Positions 1 to 8,217 of a stretch of 51,636 bases of DNA are shown here, one piece after another. The notes below the pieces were generated by a model. That model made no database searches. It saw only the letters and a list, made by a program, of their open reading frames with translations, and had not been told where the DNA came from. Source of the stretch: Bacteroidota bacterium (GTDB taxonomy: Bacteria > Bacteroidota > Bacteroidia > Bacteroidales > Dysgonomonadaceae). Numbering within the stretch: position 1 is the stretch's first letter; every line of letters begins with the position of its first letter. The DNA is taken from NCBI GenBank assembly GCA_023622765.1, contig JAMNYO010000060.1:1-51636 (forward strand), written 5' to 3'. The position numbers and the translations under genes are program-made.

Positions 1-133
1 TCAGGTCGGGTGAAACCACGGCTTCTACTTTCTGTTTCAAAAGGGCCTCTTTGGGGTCAACGATCACCTCCGGGGGACAGGCGGTAAGCAGCAGGATGGA
101 TACCGCCAAGAAAAAGCAGCTGATTTTTTTCAT
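1..133 (-). CDS. Lipoprotein, N-terminus only (runs off window edge)
   Basis: The first 44 codons of a minus-strand gene are visible; the rest lies outside the window. The protein opens with MKKIS, a hydrophobic stretch and a lipobox ending at Cys19 (LLLTACPPE), so it should be a lipid-anchored envelope protein. The CPPE right after the lipid Cys, and the acidic residues that follow, match the start of the two giant LRR lipoproteins at 8218-19056 (GCPPEE). It may therefore be a further member of that family, but the domain that would prove it is not in view. It is not a complete ORF here because no stop codon lies within the window. Confidence 0.7.
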   Translation of the reverse strand, partial: MKKISCFFLAVSILLLTACPPEVIVDPKEALLKQKVEAVVSPDL

Positions 134-190
134 ATCGGTTTTTATTTTTTAAAAATTAAATATCTTGTTTTACGCAGTAGCCTGCTTGGA

Positions 191-1205
191 TTATTGTTTA
201 CTCCAAATCCGAGTGTTCAAATTCAAGTCTTCAACAATTCCTATTGCCATTTTCAGATCATTGAAATATTCCCTTGTTTTTTCTTCATTTACTACTGATT
301 TTCGATAATTAGGCTCGAACACTTCTTTTTTATAGGGTATTGCTATAAATATCCATGATTTCACGAATGAAATTGAGATGTTTTTTCCGGTTCTAAGGCT
401 GAAGTCGAGTAATCTTTGCATTGTGTTGGTCGAAAGAATGTATCGTGCTTCAACCGGATCGGTTCCGAACACTGAAAAGTGTTTAGCAAATTCAATGTTT
501 TCCAGCATAATAGGTTTTCCGTACTTTTTACCCATATATCTGAATAATTTTTGCGAAAAACCCATCGTTTTGTTTCCGGAATTGGAAAGAACAAAGTACT
601 TTCCCTTGAAATCTTTATGAAAATCGGCTTTATAAAATAATCCGTCGAATATTTTTGTCCATTTATCCCGGCTAGTGCCATCTTCATCGGTTGTAGATGT
701 TTTGTAACGGGCATGTACTTCGGAAAAAGCTATATCAGTTTTTCCTTATTTTACCCGAAACCAAATCATCACCGCGATAAGAATCGGGCTTATGAAGAAA
801 TAAGTTTGAATTAATAAAGTCGTGTTCTCTTATAAAATCTTTGGCATTATAAATTAGTGTCTCTTCAAAAAAACGAACAATCGGTAAAATGATGGCGTTT
901 TTATATGTTTGTACATATCGAGATTTGGACGAAGCAATTTTTCCCTTGTAAATGAAAAACAAAGTGATAGTAGCTATTAAAACAATGACAACGGGAACAT
1001 TGGCTTCTCTTTCGGTAAACCAAACACCGTAAATCATCCGATTAACAACAAAGGCAACCAAAGCAATAACGACGATAAAAACGATAAAGCCAATAGTAGT
1101 ATTAAAGTTTTTTTGGCGTGTTTTACGTCTTAATTTCTCCATCTCTTTTAATAACGGAAGGAGCGTTGCACGATAATAATCTTTAAATTCACTCTCTGTT
1201 TTCAT
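191..1205 (-). pseudogene. DUF3137 family membrane protein, split by a one-base frameshift
   Basis: Two ORFs, 735-1205 (N-terminal 156 aa) and 191-565 (C-terminal 124 aa), are parts of one DUF3137-type gene of unknown function. The N-part has a charged start and two membrane segments (about residues 38-57 and 73-90). The C-part ends in the family's typical sequence (EARYIL, IAIPYKK, GIVEDLNLNTRIWSK). Reading on in the third frame between them restores a continuous protein (IAFSEVHARYKT, then WTKIFDGLFYKADFHKDFKG). Removing one base near 744-750, in the stretch encoding SGKIRK, joins all parts as SGKIGKTDIAFSEV. So this is either a recent pseudogene or a sequencing indel; nothing suggests programmed frameshifting. 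Family assignment comes from recalled DUF3137 sequence features. Confidence 0.8.
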
Positions 1206-1387
1206 GATTCACTTAGGTAAAATAAATACTCAAAACCCTAAAACTCAACTATGGCATATTCCTCATTTAAAAAGTTATTTAATGTTATTACGCTCTGAAT
1301 CAATAGATTAAAGGTATTTTATCTTCACCGGTTATATCGGTTTTAATGCTGCCGTACGTGATGCAGTTATATCTTAAACACTATTGT

Positions 1388-2137
1388 TTATGTTATCAGT
1401 TTTTCTACTATTTTCTCGATATCTATATTCTCATTTACCGGAATCTCTATCACTTCTTCGTTGCGTAGCGTTCGGGTGTAGTAATAATAGCGCAAATACA
1501 ATCCTCGAAACGGTTTGTTCATGATTTTCACTTTATCTAAACCCGAAAGCGGAAAATCCCAGTTGTGAAAAAAACCGTTCACGTAAGCATATTTCTTACC
1601 GATAAGCACATATCCGTCGCCTCGCAAGTTTTTATAGCGGTAATAGTATGGCATGAAGAATGCGAATAGCCCCGTGAGCACTACAATGCCAACAAAAAAC
1701 AGAAGCATAAGTAATTTGCCCTCATCCATGAAAAAAATAAAAACGCCAAAAATCAATGCGGAAAGCAGTGCTATGAGGATAAATAAACCGATGTTTTTCG
1801 CTTTTTTATTTACGAACAGATGGTTGGCGTATGTTTTTCTGGTAGCATTATCCATCACCCAACCAACAATCAGCGTTTCGCCCGATATTAATTTGTCTTG
1901 TTTTTTGCCTCTACTTCGGAACATTAATGCCACTATTGCAGCGGAAATGAAAACAAAAGACGAAAGAAACGCCACGGCATAATTACCTTGCAGTTTATTC
2001 CACGATAGAAATGGTGCGAACATCGTTATGAATGCAATTAAAGAAATCAGTCCGGCAATTTTTGCTGTTTGCGACTGCCGGTTCTTGATTCTTCTTCGAA
2101 CACTTTGTTTGTCTATTGTTTGTTGTGAATTGCGCAT
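1388..2137 (-). CDS. Uncharacterised four-helix membrane protein
   Basis: 249 aa, not recognised. A basic N-terminus (about 25 residues, many Arg/Lys/Gln) is followed by two membrane helices near residues 28-45 and 55-73. A soluble loop contains SGETLIVGWVMDNATRK, and then come two more helices near 115-135 and 143-163. The C-terminal 80 residues are a soluble, aromatic-rich domain (RYKNLRGDGYVLIGKKYAYVN; LRYYYYTRTLRNE). The arrangement suggests an inner-membrane protein with a cytoplasmic sensory or PH-like tail, which is inference from shape only. It starts 17 nt from the stop of the small secreted protein upstream (2154-2600) in the same direction, so the two probably share a transcript. 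Confidence 0.7.
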   Translation of the reverse strand: MRNSQQTIDKQSVRRRIKNRQSQTAKIAGLISLIAFITMFAPFLSWNKLQGNYAVAFLSSFVFISAAIVALMFRSRGKKQDKLISGETLIVGWVMDNATRKTYANHLFVNKKAKNIGLFILIALLSALIFGVFIFFMDEGKLLMLLFFVGIVVLTGLFAFFMPYYYRYKNLRGDGYVLIGKKYAYVNGFFHNWDFPLSGLDKVKIMNKPFRGLYLRYYYYTRTLRNEEVIEIPVNENIDIEKIVEKLIT

Positions 2138-2153
2138 GTTGTTTTTTCACTAT

Positions 2154-2600
2154 TTACCGAATACGTGTTCCGTTCCATTGCGCGGTAGGTTGTGCATCAT
2201 TGTAACTCCACTTACCGGTAAAAGCTGAAAAATCGGAATTAAATTCGAAAAGAATGCGACCTTGACCATTCGACTGATACCATCTTCCGGTAAGTGTTCT
2301 GCCATTTAACGTGCCTTCAATTCGTCCATAAGTACCTCCGTACGTCCCGTTAACTTTGTTCCCGGTTTGTGTGAGTATCATTTCTCTGTAATCGGTTTTG
2401 TAAACACCGTCGATTTTGTTACTTGAAGAAACTGCCGATTGTTTGCTTGATGAGCTTCCCGTTTCAGAAATATTGATGTAATCGAAATCTTGTAAAGCGA
2501 TTTTAATTACAGTACCATCTTTTTTGTGAATATTCACTGTTTGTGCTTGTAAGCACATTCCCATGATGCCAAAAAGCATCAAAAAAATCATTTTTTTCAT
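2154..2600 (-). CDS. Small secreted protein of unknown function
   Basis: 148 aa with a clear type I signal peptide (MKKMIFLMLFGIMGMCLQAQ, cleavage likely after AQA). The mature N-terminus carries NIHKKDGTVIKIALQDFDYI, the pattern (hydrophobic-K-DGT, then L-x-DFDYI) that often opens Bacteroidota exported domains. A serine-rich linker (about residues 48-62) leads to a glycine/aromatic C-terminal domain with repeated G-x-Y/W strands (GTYGGTYGRIEGTL, LTGRWYQ, FTGKWSYN), suggestive of a small beta-barrel or sandwich. No catalytic motif is visible. It is the first gene of a minus-strand pair with the membrane protein at 1388-2137. Confidence 0.75.
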   Translation of the reverse strand: MKKMIFLMLFGIMGMCLQAQTVNIHKKDGTVIKIALQDFDYINISETGSSSSKQSAVSSSNKIDGVYKTDYREMILTQTGNKVNGTYGGTYGRIEGTLNGRTLTGRWYQSNGQGRILFEFNSDFSAFTGKWSYNDAQPTAQWNGTRIR

Positions 2601-2649
2601 AATTTCTAATTTTTTAATATGTTTGATTATCTAAATGTTATAATTCCAT

Positions 2650-2748
2650 CTATGCTTTTTTAGGATACTTGCGTTTAAACCAACTCATTTCTTGGTTCCA
2701 AACTTGCTTGCCTGATAGCTCAGGTTTTGTAAGATTTAAATAACTCAT
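2650..2748 (-). CDS. Possible 32-aa small protein or gene relic
   Basis: A 33-codon minus-strand ORF in the otherwise gene-free stretch 2601-2958. The predicted peptide starts MSYLNLTKPELS and ends WFKRKYPKKA; it is rich in Lys and aromatic residues and has no signal peptide. It resembles the end of a larger soluble protein as much as a free-standing peptide, so a relic is equally likely. A plus-strand promoter lies over its 5' end. I do not recognise it. Confidence 0.25.
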   Translation of the reverse strand: MSYLNLTKPELSGKQVWNQEMSWFKRKYPKKA

Positions 2749-2755
2749 ATATTTG
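2726..2755 (+). promoter_or_regulatory. Bacteroidota-type promoter, likely for the sensor kinase gene
   Basis: A TTTG at 2726-2729 and a TATATTTG at 2748-2755 are separated by 18 nt. This matches the known Bacteroides promoter layout (-33 TTTG, -7 TAnnTTTG). It would give a leader of about 200 nt before the kinase start at 2959. No other good -7 element is seen closer to the gene. Confidence 0.5.
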
Positions 2756-2958
2756 TCGTTAACGTTGATTGATGCGTAGAACAAAACTAATCAAAACTGA
2801 GGATAATCACATGCTTTTTTAATAACTGGTACGGTTTACGTAACTACTGGTAGAATAAGTAAATAATTGGTCAGATTTTAAAAAAAAATGCCGATTACTG
2901 ACGTTTAATTACTAATTTTATAGCAAATTTATATTCAATGTAACAAACAGTAGTTGAA

Positions 2959-5860
2959 ATGCCTGCCCCCGATAAACAGGTATGGCTCGTTTGCCTCATT
3001 TGGCTAACTTACCTCGTTTGCCTCGTCTTTCTACCTTTTAAGGCGGGCGCACAGCATTTGCCTTTCATCAACTACAACACGCACAACGGTTTGCCACAAA
3101 TACAGGTGCAGTGGTTGCACCAGGATAGTAAGGGTTATATTTGGATAGGCACTAAAGGCGGGTTGGCAAAATTTAACGGTTCCACTTTTCAACAATTTCT
3201 TCATAACGAATATATATACGGTATGGGCGAAACCCTGAATGGGGATCTCTATTTTGTAACGCTCTATAATGTCTATAAACATGAAAGAGGAACAATGAAG
3301 AGCGTGGCATCACTCAATGGAGAAGGAATGAATCTAATCGCAGGCAAAGAGCGCTATTGGTTGTGCGGGATTGACGAAGCAAGGGAGTATAGGTCTGACA
3401 CGCTATATCAAACCATACAAAGCAATATCGACTTTGAAGGAAGTTTTACAAGCAAGACTTGTGATCGTAAAAATGATTGTCTCGTATTTTCGACCTCAAC
3501 GAATAAGATTTATACCGTAAAAGAGAAGGAGATAATCGAATTGACCAAATTTGAGTTACCGGTGAAGGTTTTATCCTTTTCAAATGGTTCGATCTACTAT
3601 TGTCTACAGCCCTCGGCTACAGAGAATATCTACATCGATCCCGAGAGTCGGGAAATATTATTGCGTTACAAGGATGATACGCATATCCATGATGTTGAAA
3701 TCTACAAACTTCCTGTTCGGCAACACCTGATTTACAATTTTGATACAAGACAATACTTCTTACTTGATAGCGCAACACACAATGTGCAACCCATTGAACT
3801 ACCCTTCGAGGAAGAGGTCTATCCTTTTATTATAGACAAAGATGATAACTGTTGGCTGGGAACCGACAATGGATTATATCAAATCAACAATAAGGGGTTC
3901 CGCGCTTATCCACGCACATTCATGAACAATTTTTGGACAATGATACGGGGTAGGGATGGAAACTATTACGGCGGACAATACAGGGTAGGATTGTTTAAAT
4001 TGGACTTAGGCAAACAAAAAAAGAAAGAGATCTTGGTGGAAGGTGCTGTTGACGCGTATAAAAAGGATTTTTATTACGGCTCATCTATGGATAAGCAGGG
4101 GAACCTCTATTTTCCTACGCATTGGGGGCTGGTAAAATACGATTATAAGAAAGCGAAAATTTTCGATACCGGTGTTTCGATGATATCAAAATATGATCCG
4201 TATGAAGATAAGATTGTGTTTGGTAACGATTATGGTATCGGGTTTATCGATGGCAACGAGAAAATTGAGGCTTTTATAGACGACTCAGGTAAAATTCTCA
4301 CCTTTCATCCCTCAGCTCTGGAGTTTAAAGCAGACGGCAATATCTGGATTGGAAACCGCTCAGGGCTGGTGCTTTTCGACAAAACTGATAAGCAACTGAA
4401 ACATGTATCAAATCTGCAATACGACGTAAAAGTCCGAACTATGGTTATACAACGGACAAGAAGATAGTTTCACGCATATTGGAGAAGATTATTTCAACAC
4501 AAAAATCCTCAGTCTTCTCTCTCCCGACCCCACTCTGTTGTTGATAGGTACTTCGCGCGAGATATTTGCTATGAGATTGGACAAATTCTATAAGGATGGC
4601 ACGATTGAGTTTAAAATGTTCAATCATCGCAACGGTTTTTTCAGCGAAGAGGTAGCGCAAAACGGATTTCTACTCGATGGCGACAGGGTATTTATACCCT
4701 CCTCAACATCCACCAGTGAACTCTACTACAAGAAGATATCCTTTACACCGGATTACTTTAACCTCTTTGTTACCTCCATCAACGAAACAGGATTGAGCGA
4801 TGAGGAACAGAGTGGCGCGCAACCGTTTTATGCCGGAAAAGGCAATAACAGATTGACAATTAATTATGAAACCGTGGGGTTTGGATTACCTACCTATCCT
4901 GTTTTCAAATACAAACTGGAGGGAAAAGAGGAAGATTGGAATGAGTGGACGCAAGCTGGTAGCGCACATTATTCGGGCTTAGGTTCGGGAAAGTACACTT
5001 TCCGTGTCGTTGCTAAAACCGGCGACAAGCTTGCACCCTACGAAGAGAAAGAGAGTTCGGTGGAGATCATCATTGACATACCTTTCTTTAAAGAACCCGA
5101 TTTCTTCAAGTACGTTTTTTTCGTTTTCGCTCTGCTGACGCTTATCGTGGCGTTCTTAATATGGAGCAGTTATAAAAGCCGAATGGTGGTTCAGGCGCGT
5201 GAACGACACATAAAACTTTTGGAGGTGGCCACCCTGCAAGCGCAATTAAGTCCGCACTTCATTTTTAACTTTTTGTCGTCCATTCAAAGCCTTATCGGTC
5301 AAAAAAAACCTGAAATTGCCAACGATTACTTGATGAAGTTCTCCCGCTTGATTCGTGCCTATATGGAGTCATCCATCAAGTCGTCGATGTTGCTTGGCCG
5401 GTCGATTTTAGACAATGAAAACAGCATCAGGGAGGAGATTGATATGCTGAAGACGTACGTGGAGTTGGAGAAGATGAAGTATCCCGATGGAAAAATAACA
5501 TTTGGGGTTGAGCTGGAGTCCGGTTCACTACTGGATCGCTCCATTCCACCGATGCTCTTGCAGCCATTCGTGGAAAACGCCATTAAACACGGCATCCTAC
5601 CCAAAGAGGGGGCGGGGAGGATCACCGTTCGGTTCGAGCAGGATGGTGATACGCTGGTTTGCAAAATTATTGATGATGGTATCGGACGGAAACGGTCGGC
5701 TCAAAACAGGGAGAAATCCATTCGGGCACACAAATCGAGGGGTTTGCAGTTGATTATGCAGCGGGTGCAACTGCTCAACGAGCTCAATTACACCATACAA
5801 ATAGATTTCGAAGACCCCGAGTCAGGAGGGACAATTGTTATCATTACCATTCAAAATTAA
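2959..5860 (+). pseudogene. Propeller-type sensor histidine kinase (LytS-like), split by a one-base frameshift
   Basis: ORFs 2959-4467 (502 aa) and 4538-5860 (440 aa) together form one membrane sensor kinase of about 965 aa. The order is a signal peptide or N-terminal helix, then two-component-regulator propeller repeats (YNTHNGLPQ, GYIWIGTKGGL, NCWLGTDNGLYQ, NIWIGNRSGL). A Y_Y_Y-type sandwich (FKYKLEGKEEDWNEW) and one membrane helix (YVFFVFALLTLIVAFLIW) follow. The phosphoacceptor region is LQAQLSPHFIFNFLSS, and the ATPase N- and G-boxes are PPMLLQPFVENAIKHG and DDGIGR. The downstream frame is open from the break (YNGQEDSFTHIGED). One extra A near 4447 explains it: deletion gives RTMVYNGQEDSF. 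Periplasmic sensing would feed the LytTR regulator 73 nt downstream. A real inactivation or a sequencing error are both possible. Confidence 0.85.
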
Positions 5861-5933
5861 CTGGGGATGTAGAAGAACTCCGGTTCCTGTTTTGGGAACA
5901 ATCGTTATCATTGCTAATCAAAATTAACACGTT

Positions 5934-6776
5934 ATGGAGAAATATACCACGCTTATCGTGGAGGATGTAAAAGAGACCTCCGACTATATTTATCAGCGAG
6001 TGGAGATGCTCTGCCCTACCATCGCGAAAATCGATCAGGCGCTAACCTTGAGCGAGGCTGAGGATTTAATCGAAAGCAACCGCTACGACATCGTTTTTCT
6101 CGATATCCAAATGCAGACCGGCACCAGTTTCGACCTGTTGAAGCGCTTGTCGGATAAGGGTGGCATCGATTTTGAAATCATATTTATTACCGGTGAAAGC
6201 GACAAGGAGCACGTGTTGAGGGCAATCAAGTTTTCGGCAATCGATTTCTTGTACAAGCCGTTAGATGACGGCGAACTTGTGGTGGCCGTGAATAGGGCGC
6301 TGGGTAAACGCAAAACTCAGGACCTTAATAACCAGATTAAATTGCTGTTGCATAGGATGGATGAACGACCCGCGGTGAAACCCAGCAAAATAGCGTTTCA
6401 CTTGCATAGCGGGATATTGCAAATGATACCCGTTGAAGAGCTGAAGTACATGGAGGCCGATGGTGTGGTATCGAAAGTGCACTTGAAAAGCGGCGAAACG
6501 ATCACGGTGAATAGAAATCTGGGATATTACAAGGACCTCCTTATGCTCGAACACGATTTTATCCCCCTCAGCAACCGTATTTTGCTCAATAGGGAATACG
6601 TGAAGCGATACAACCATCAGACGCTTACAATTACTCTTACCGATAACAGCGAGCTACCGGTATCGCGACGAAGGGGCAAAGAGCTGAAGGAAATACTAAG
6701 CGAAAGGAAAGGGTTAAGCGCTGTTTTATCAACCTTTATCTCAATTCGGGGCGGTAAGAATAAACAGGGGCAATAA
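5934..6776 (+). CDS. LytTR-family response regulator
   Basis: 280 aa. A receiver domain occupies residues 1-125, with the acidic pair E10/D11, phosphoacceptor Asp57 in VFLDIQM, a conserved Thr in FITGES and Lys in YKPLDD. A linker leads to a C-terminal LytTR DNA-binding domain (about 150-260), recognisable from the strands IPVEELKYMEADG, GETITVNRNLGYYKDLL, FIPLSNRILLNREYVKRY and LPVSRRRGKELKE. It follows the histidine kinase gene by 73 nt in the same direction and should be phosphorylated by it. The kinase frameshift would leave this regulator without its partner if real. The C-terminal tail after the domain (about 25 aa) is basic and unremarkable. Confidence 0.9.
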   Translation: MEKYTTLIVEDVKETSDYIYQRVEMLCPTIAKIDQALTLSEAEDLIESNRYDIVFLDIQMQTGTSFDLLKRLSDKGGIDFEIIFITGESDKEHVLRAIKFSAIDFLYKPLDDGELVVAVNRALGKRKTQDLNNQIKLLLHRMDERPAVKPSKIAFHLHSGILQMIPVEELKYMEADGVVSKVHLKSGETITVNRNLGYYKDLLMLEHDFIPLSNRILLNREYVKRYNHQTLTITLTDNSELPVSRRRGKELKEILSERKGLSAVLSTFISIRGGKNKQGQ

Positions 6777-7140
6777 AGGAGGATGAATTGGTGTGACCGG
6801 AAACGGCCATGAAAGCCCGCAGAGGTGGCTGATAAAAGACCATCTGTTTGGCGAGAAACGTTAGAGATTGTTGCGGTTATAGCATAAATTTATCCTATAT
6901 TGAAAATTATTATATCATTTTTTTCTATGAGTTAAATGGGTTATTTTTGCATTGTCAATAATGAGGAACTGATTTTATCAAGGGAGGAGCTCATTAAGAA
7001 AAGAGCTCATCATTGAGAGGAGTCCATCTGGTAAGATTCCTTAAAAGAAAGGGCCTCAACGTTAAAAGGTCTCCTTTTAGGGAGCTAATAGGAAAAGAAA
7101 CAAAGTAAAGTAATCATTTAACATTAAAACAGAAACAGCA
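6777..7140 (+). promoter_or_regulatory. Promoter and long leader of the peroxiredoxin gene
   Basis: This 364-nt gap has no gene. TATTTTTG at 6942-6949 fits the Bacteroidota -7 element, with only a T-rich -33 region. Transcription from it would give a leader of about 185 nt. The leader contains GAGCTCAT twice, spaced to form a GAGCTC/GAGCTC stem around 6988-7010, and a purine-rich tract just before the ATG. The length suggests post-transcriptional control, but I see no known riboswitch. Confidence 0.4.
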
Positions 7141-7881
7141 ATGAGCAAGGATTTAGACAACAAGCAAGGCAACGTAGATTGCAAAGAGAAGGAGTATACC
7201 ATGCCCCGTATTGGCGAGAAGGCACCGGCTTTCCGTGCCATGACCACGCAGGGCGAGATCAATTTCCCGGAAGATTATAGCGGTAAGTGGAAGATTCTGT
7301 TTAGCCACCCGGCCGACTTTACCCCCGTTTGCACCACGGAGTTCATGACGTTTGCTACCCGTCAGAAGGAGTTCGAGGCGCTTAACTGCCAGCTTGTTGG
7401 CCTTTCGGTCGATGGGCTTTTCAGCCATATCGCCTGGTTGCGCAACATCCAGACCCTGGAGTATAAAGGGATGAAGAACGTGGAGGTGACCTTCCCGCTT
7501 ATCGAGGATATCAAGATGGAGGTGGCCAACAAGTACGGCATGATCCAGCCGGGAGAGAGCGATACGAAGGCCGTGCGCGCGGTCTTCTTCATCGATCCCG
7601 CTAACATCATCCGCACCATTATCTATTACCCCGGGTCCATGGGCCGCAACTTCGATGAGTTGTTGCGCGTGCTGAAGGGACTTCAGGTGTCGGACGAGTT
7701 CGGGGTTGCCCTCCCCGCCGATTGGGAGCCGGGTGACGACGTGATCGTGCCTCCCGCAGGTAGTTGCGGCGTGGCCAAGAAACGCATGAAAGGCGATGAT
7801 AAGGATTTACATTGCCATGACTGGTACCTCTGCACCAAGAAACTCTCCAAGGAGAAGGTAGATAAGGCACTGTACAAGTAA
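7141..7881 (+). CDS. Peroxiredoxin, Prx6 (1-Cys/AhpC-TSA) family
   Basis: 246 aa thiol peroxidase that reduces H2O2 or organic peroxides in the cytoplasm. The thioredoxin-fold core starts at MPRIGEKAPAF (residue 21). The peroxidatic Cys64 lies in FSHPADFTPVCTTEF. Further family marks are LVGLSVDGLFSH, AVFFIDP, IIYYPGSMGRN and the C-terminal Prx6 domain (LPADWEPGDDVIVPP). The C-terminus carries two more cysteines (DLHCHDWYLCTKK), as in the archaeal and anaerobe Prx6 branch, where they act as resolving residues. About 20 residues precede the usual family start, including another Cys at 14; an in-frame ATG at 7201 would give the standard length. The gene is monocistronic, with its own leader and terminator. 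Confidence 0.92.
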   Translation: MSKDLDNKQGNVDCKEKEYTMPRIGEKAPAFRAMTTQGEINFPEDYSGKWKILFSHPADFTPVCTTEFMTFATRQKEFEALNCQLVGLSVDGLFSHIAWLRNIQTLEYKGMKNVEVTFPLIEDIKMEVANKYGMIQPGESDTKAVRAVFFIDPANIIRTIIYYPGSMGRNFDELLRVLKGLQVSDEFGVALPADWEPGDDVIVPPAGSCGVAKKRMKGDDKDLHCHDWYLCTKKLSKEKVDKALYK

Positions 7882-7960
7882 CCGACCCGGTTAACCAGTT
7901 TAAATGCGTAGCCGTTGTCCGTTCATTGGACTTATCCATTGCGGAGAAATAGCTAAGCGT

Positions 7961-7997
7961 AAAAAGAGCCCGCCCCATGATGGGAACGGGCTCTTTT
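7961..7997 (+). terminator. Rho-independent terminator after the peroxiredoxin gene
   Basis: AAAAGAGCCCG at 7961-7971 pairs with CGGGCTCTTTT at 7987-7997 around a 15-nt loop, ending in a T run. It lies 80 nt after the stop codon and, with A and T runs on both sides, could also stop minus-strand transcripts from the LRR locus. Confidence 0.85.
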
Positions 7998-8001
7998 GAT
8001 T

Positions 8002-8217
8002 TTACCGCATCAACACGGGTGGACTAGGGCAATTGCCGGCGTACCGCACGCAATTGTAAGCCAGCCGCCACCCTTTATTCTTCGCTGCGGCAACCTGACC
8101 TTCTGTGGCAAAATTTTCCTCCTTAGCACTTTCGCCTACAAATGCACAATACCTAAAATCTTCGCTTTTATCTTTTTGCCGTTGCCGTTTAAAGCAATCC
8201 AGATGCCTTTTTCCCTG
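8002..8217 (-). pseudogene. Relic of a second mini-LRR lipoprotein gene
   Basis: This stretch, directly after the stop of the 1670-aa LRR gene, matches two separate parts of the intact mini-LRR gene (13553-14419). One part is the C-terminal end (EDFRYCAFVG, then KEENFATEGQVAAAKNKGW and YAGNCP). The other is the segment around its calcium-loop motif. The LRR part between them is absent. The join sits at TAAAATCTTCGC (8154 onward), a sequence that occurs twice in the intact gene, 465 nt apart. One further base is missing in the A-rich stretch before the join. No start codon or signal peptide remains. Confidence 0.75.

Noticed and set aside
735-760. Programmed ribosomal frameshifting in the DUF3137 gene
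   Set aside because: No slippery heptamer followed by a stable structure is apparent and the family is not known to use it; a simple indel explains the data.
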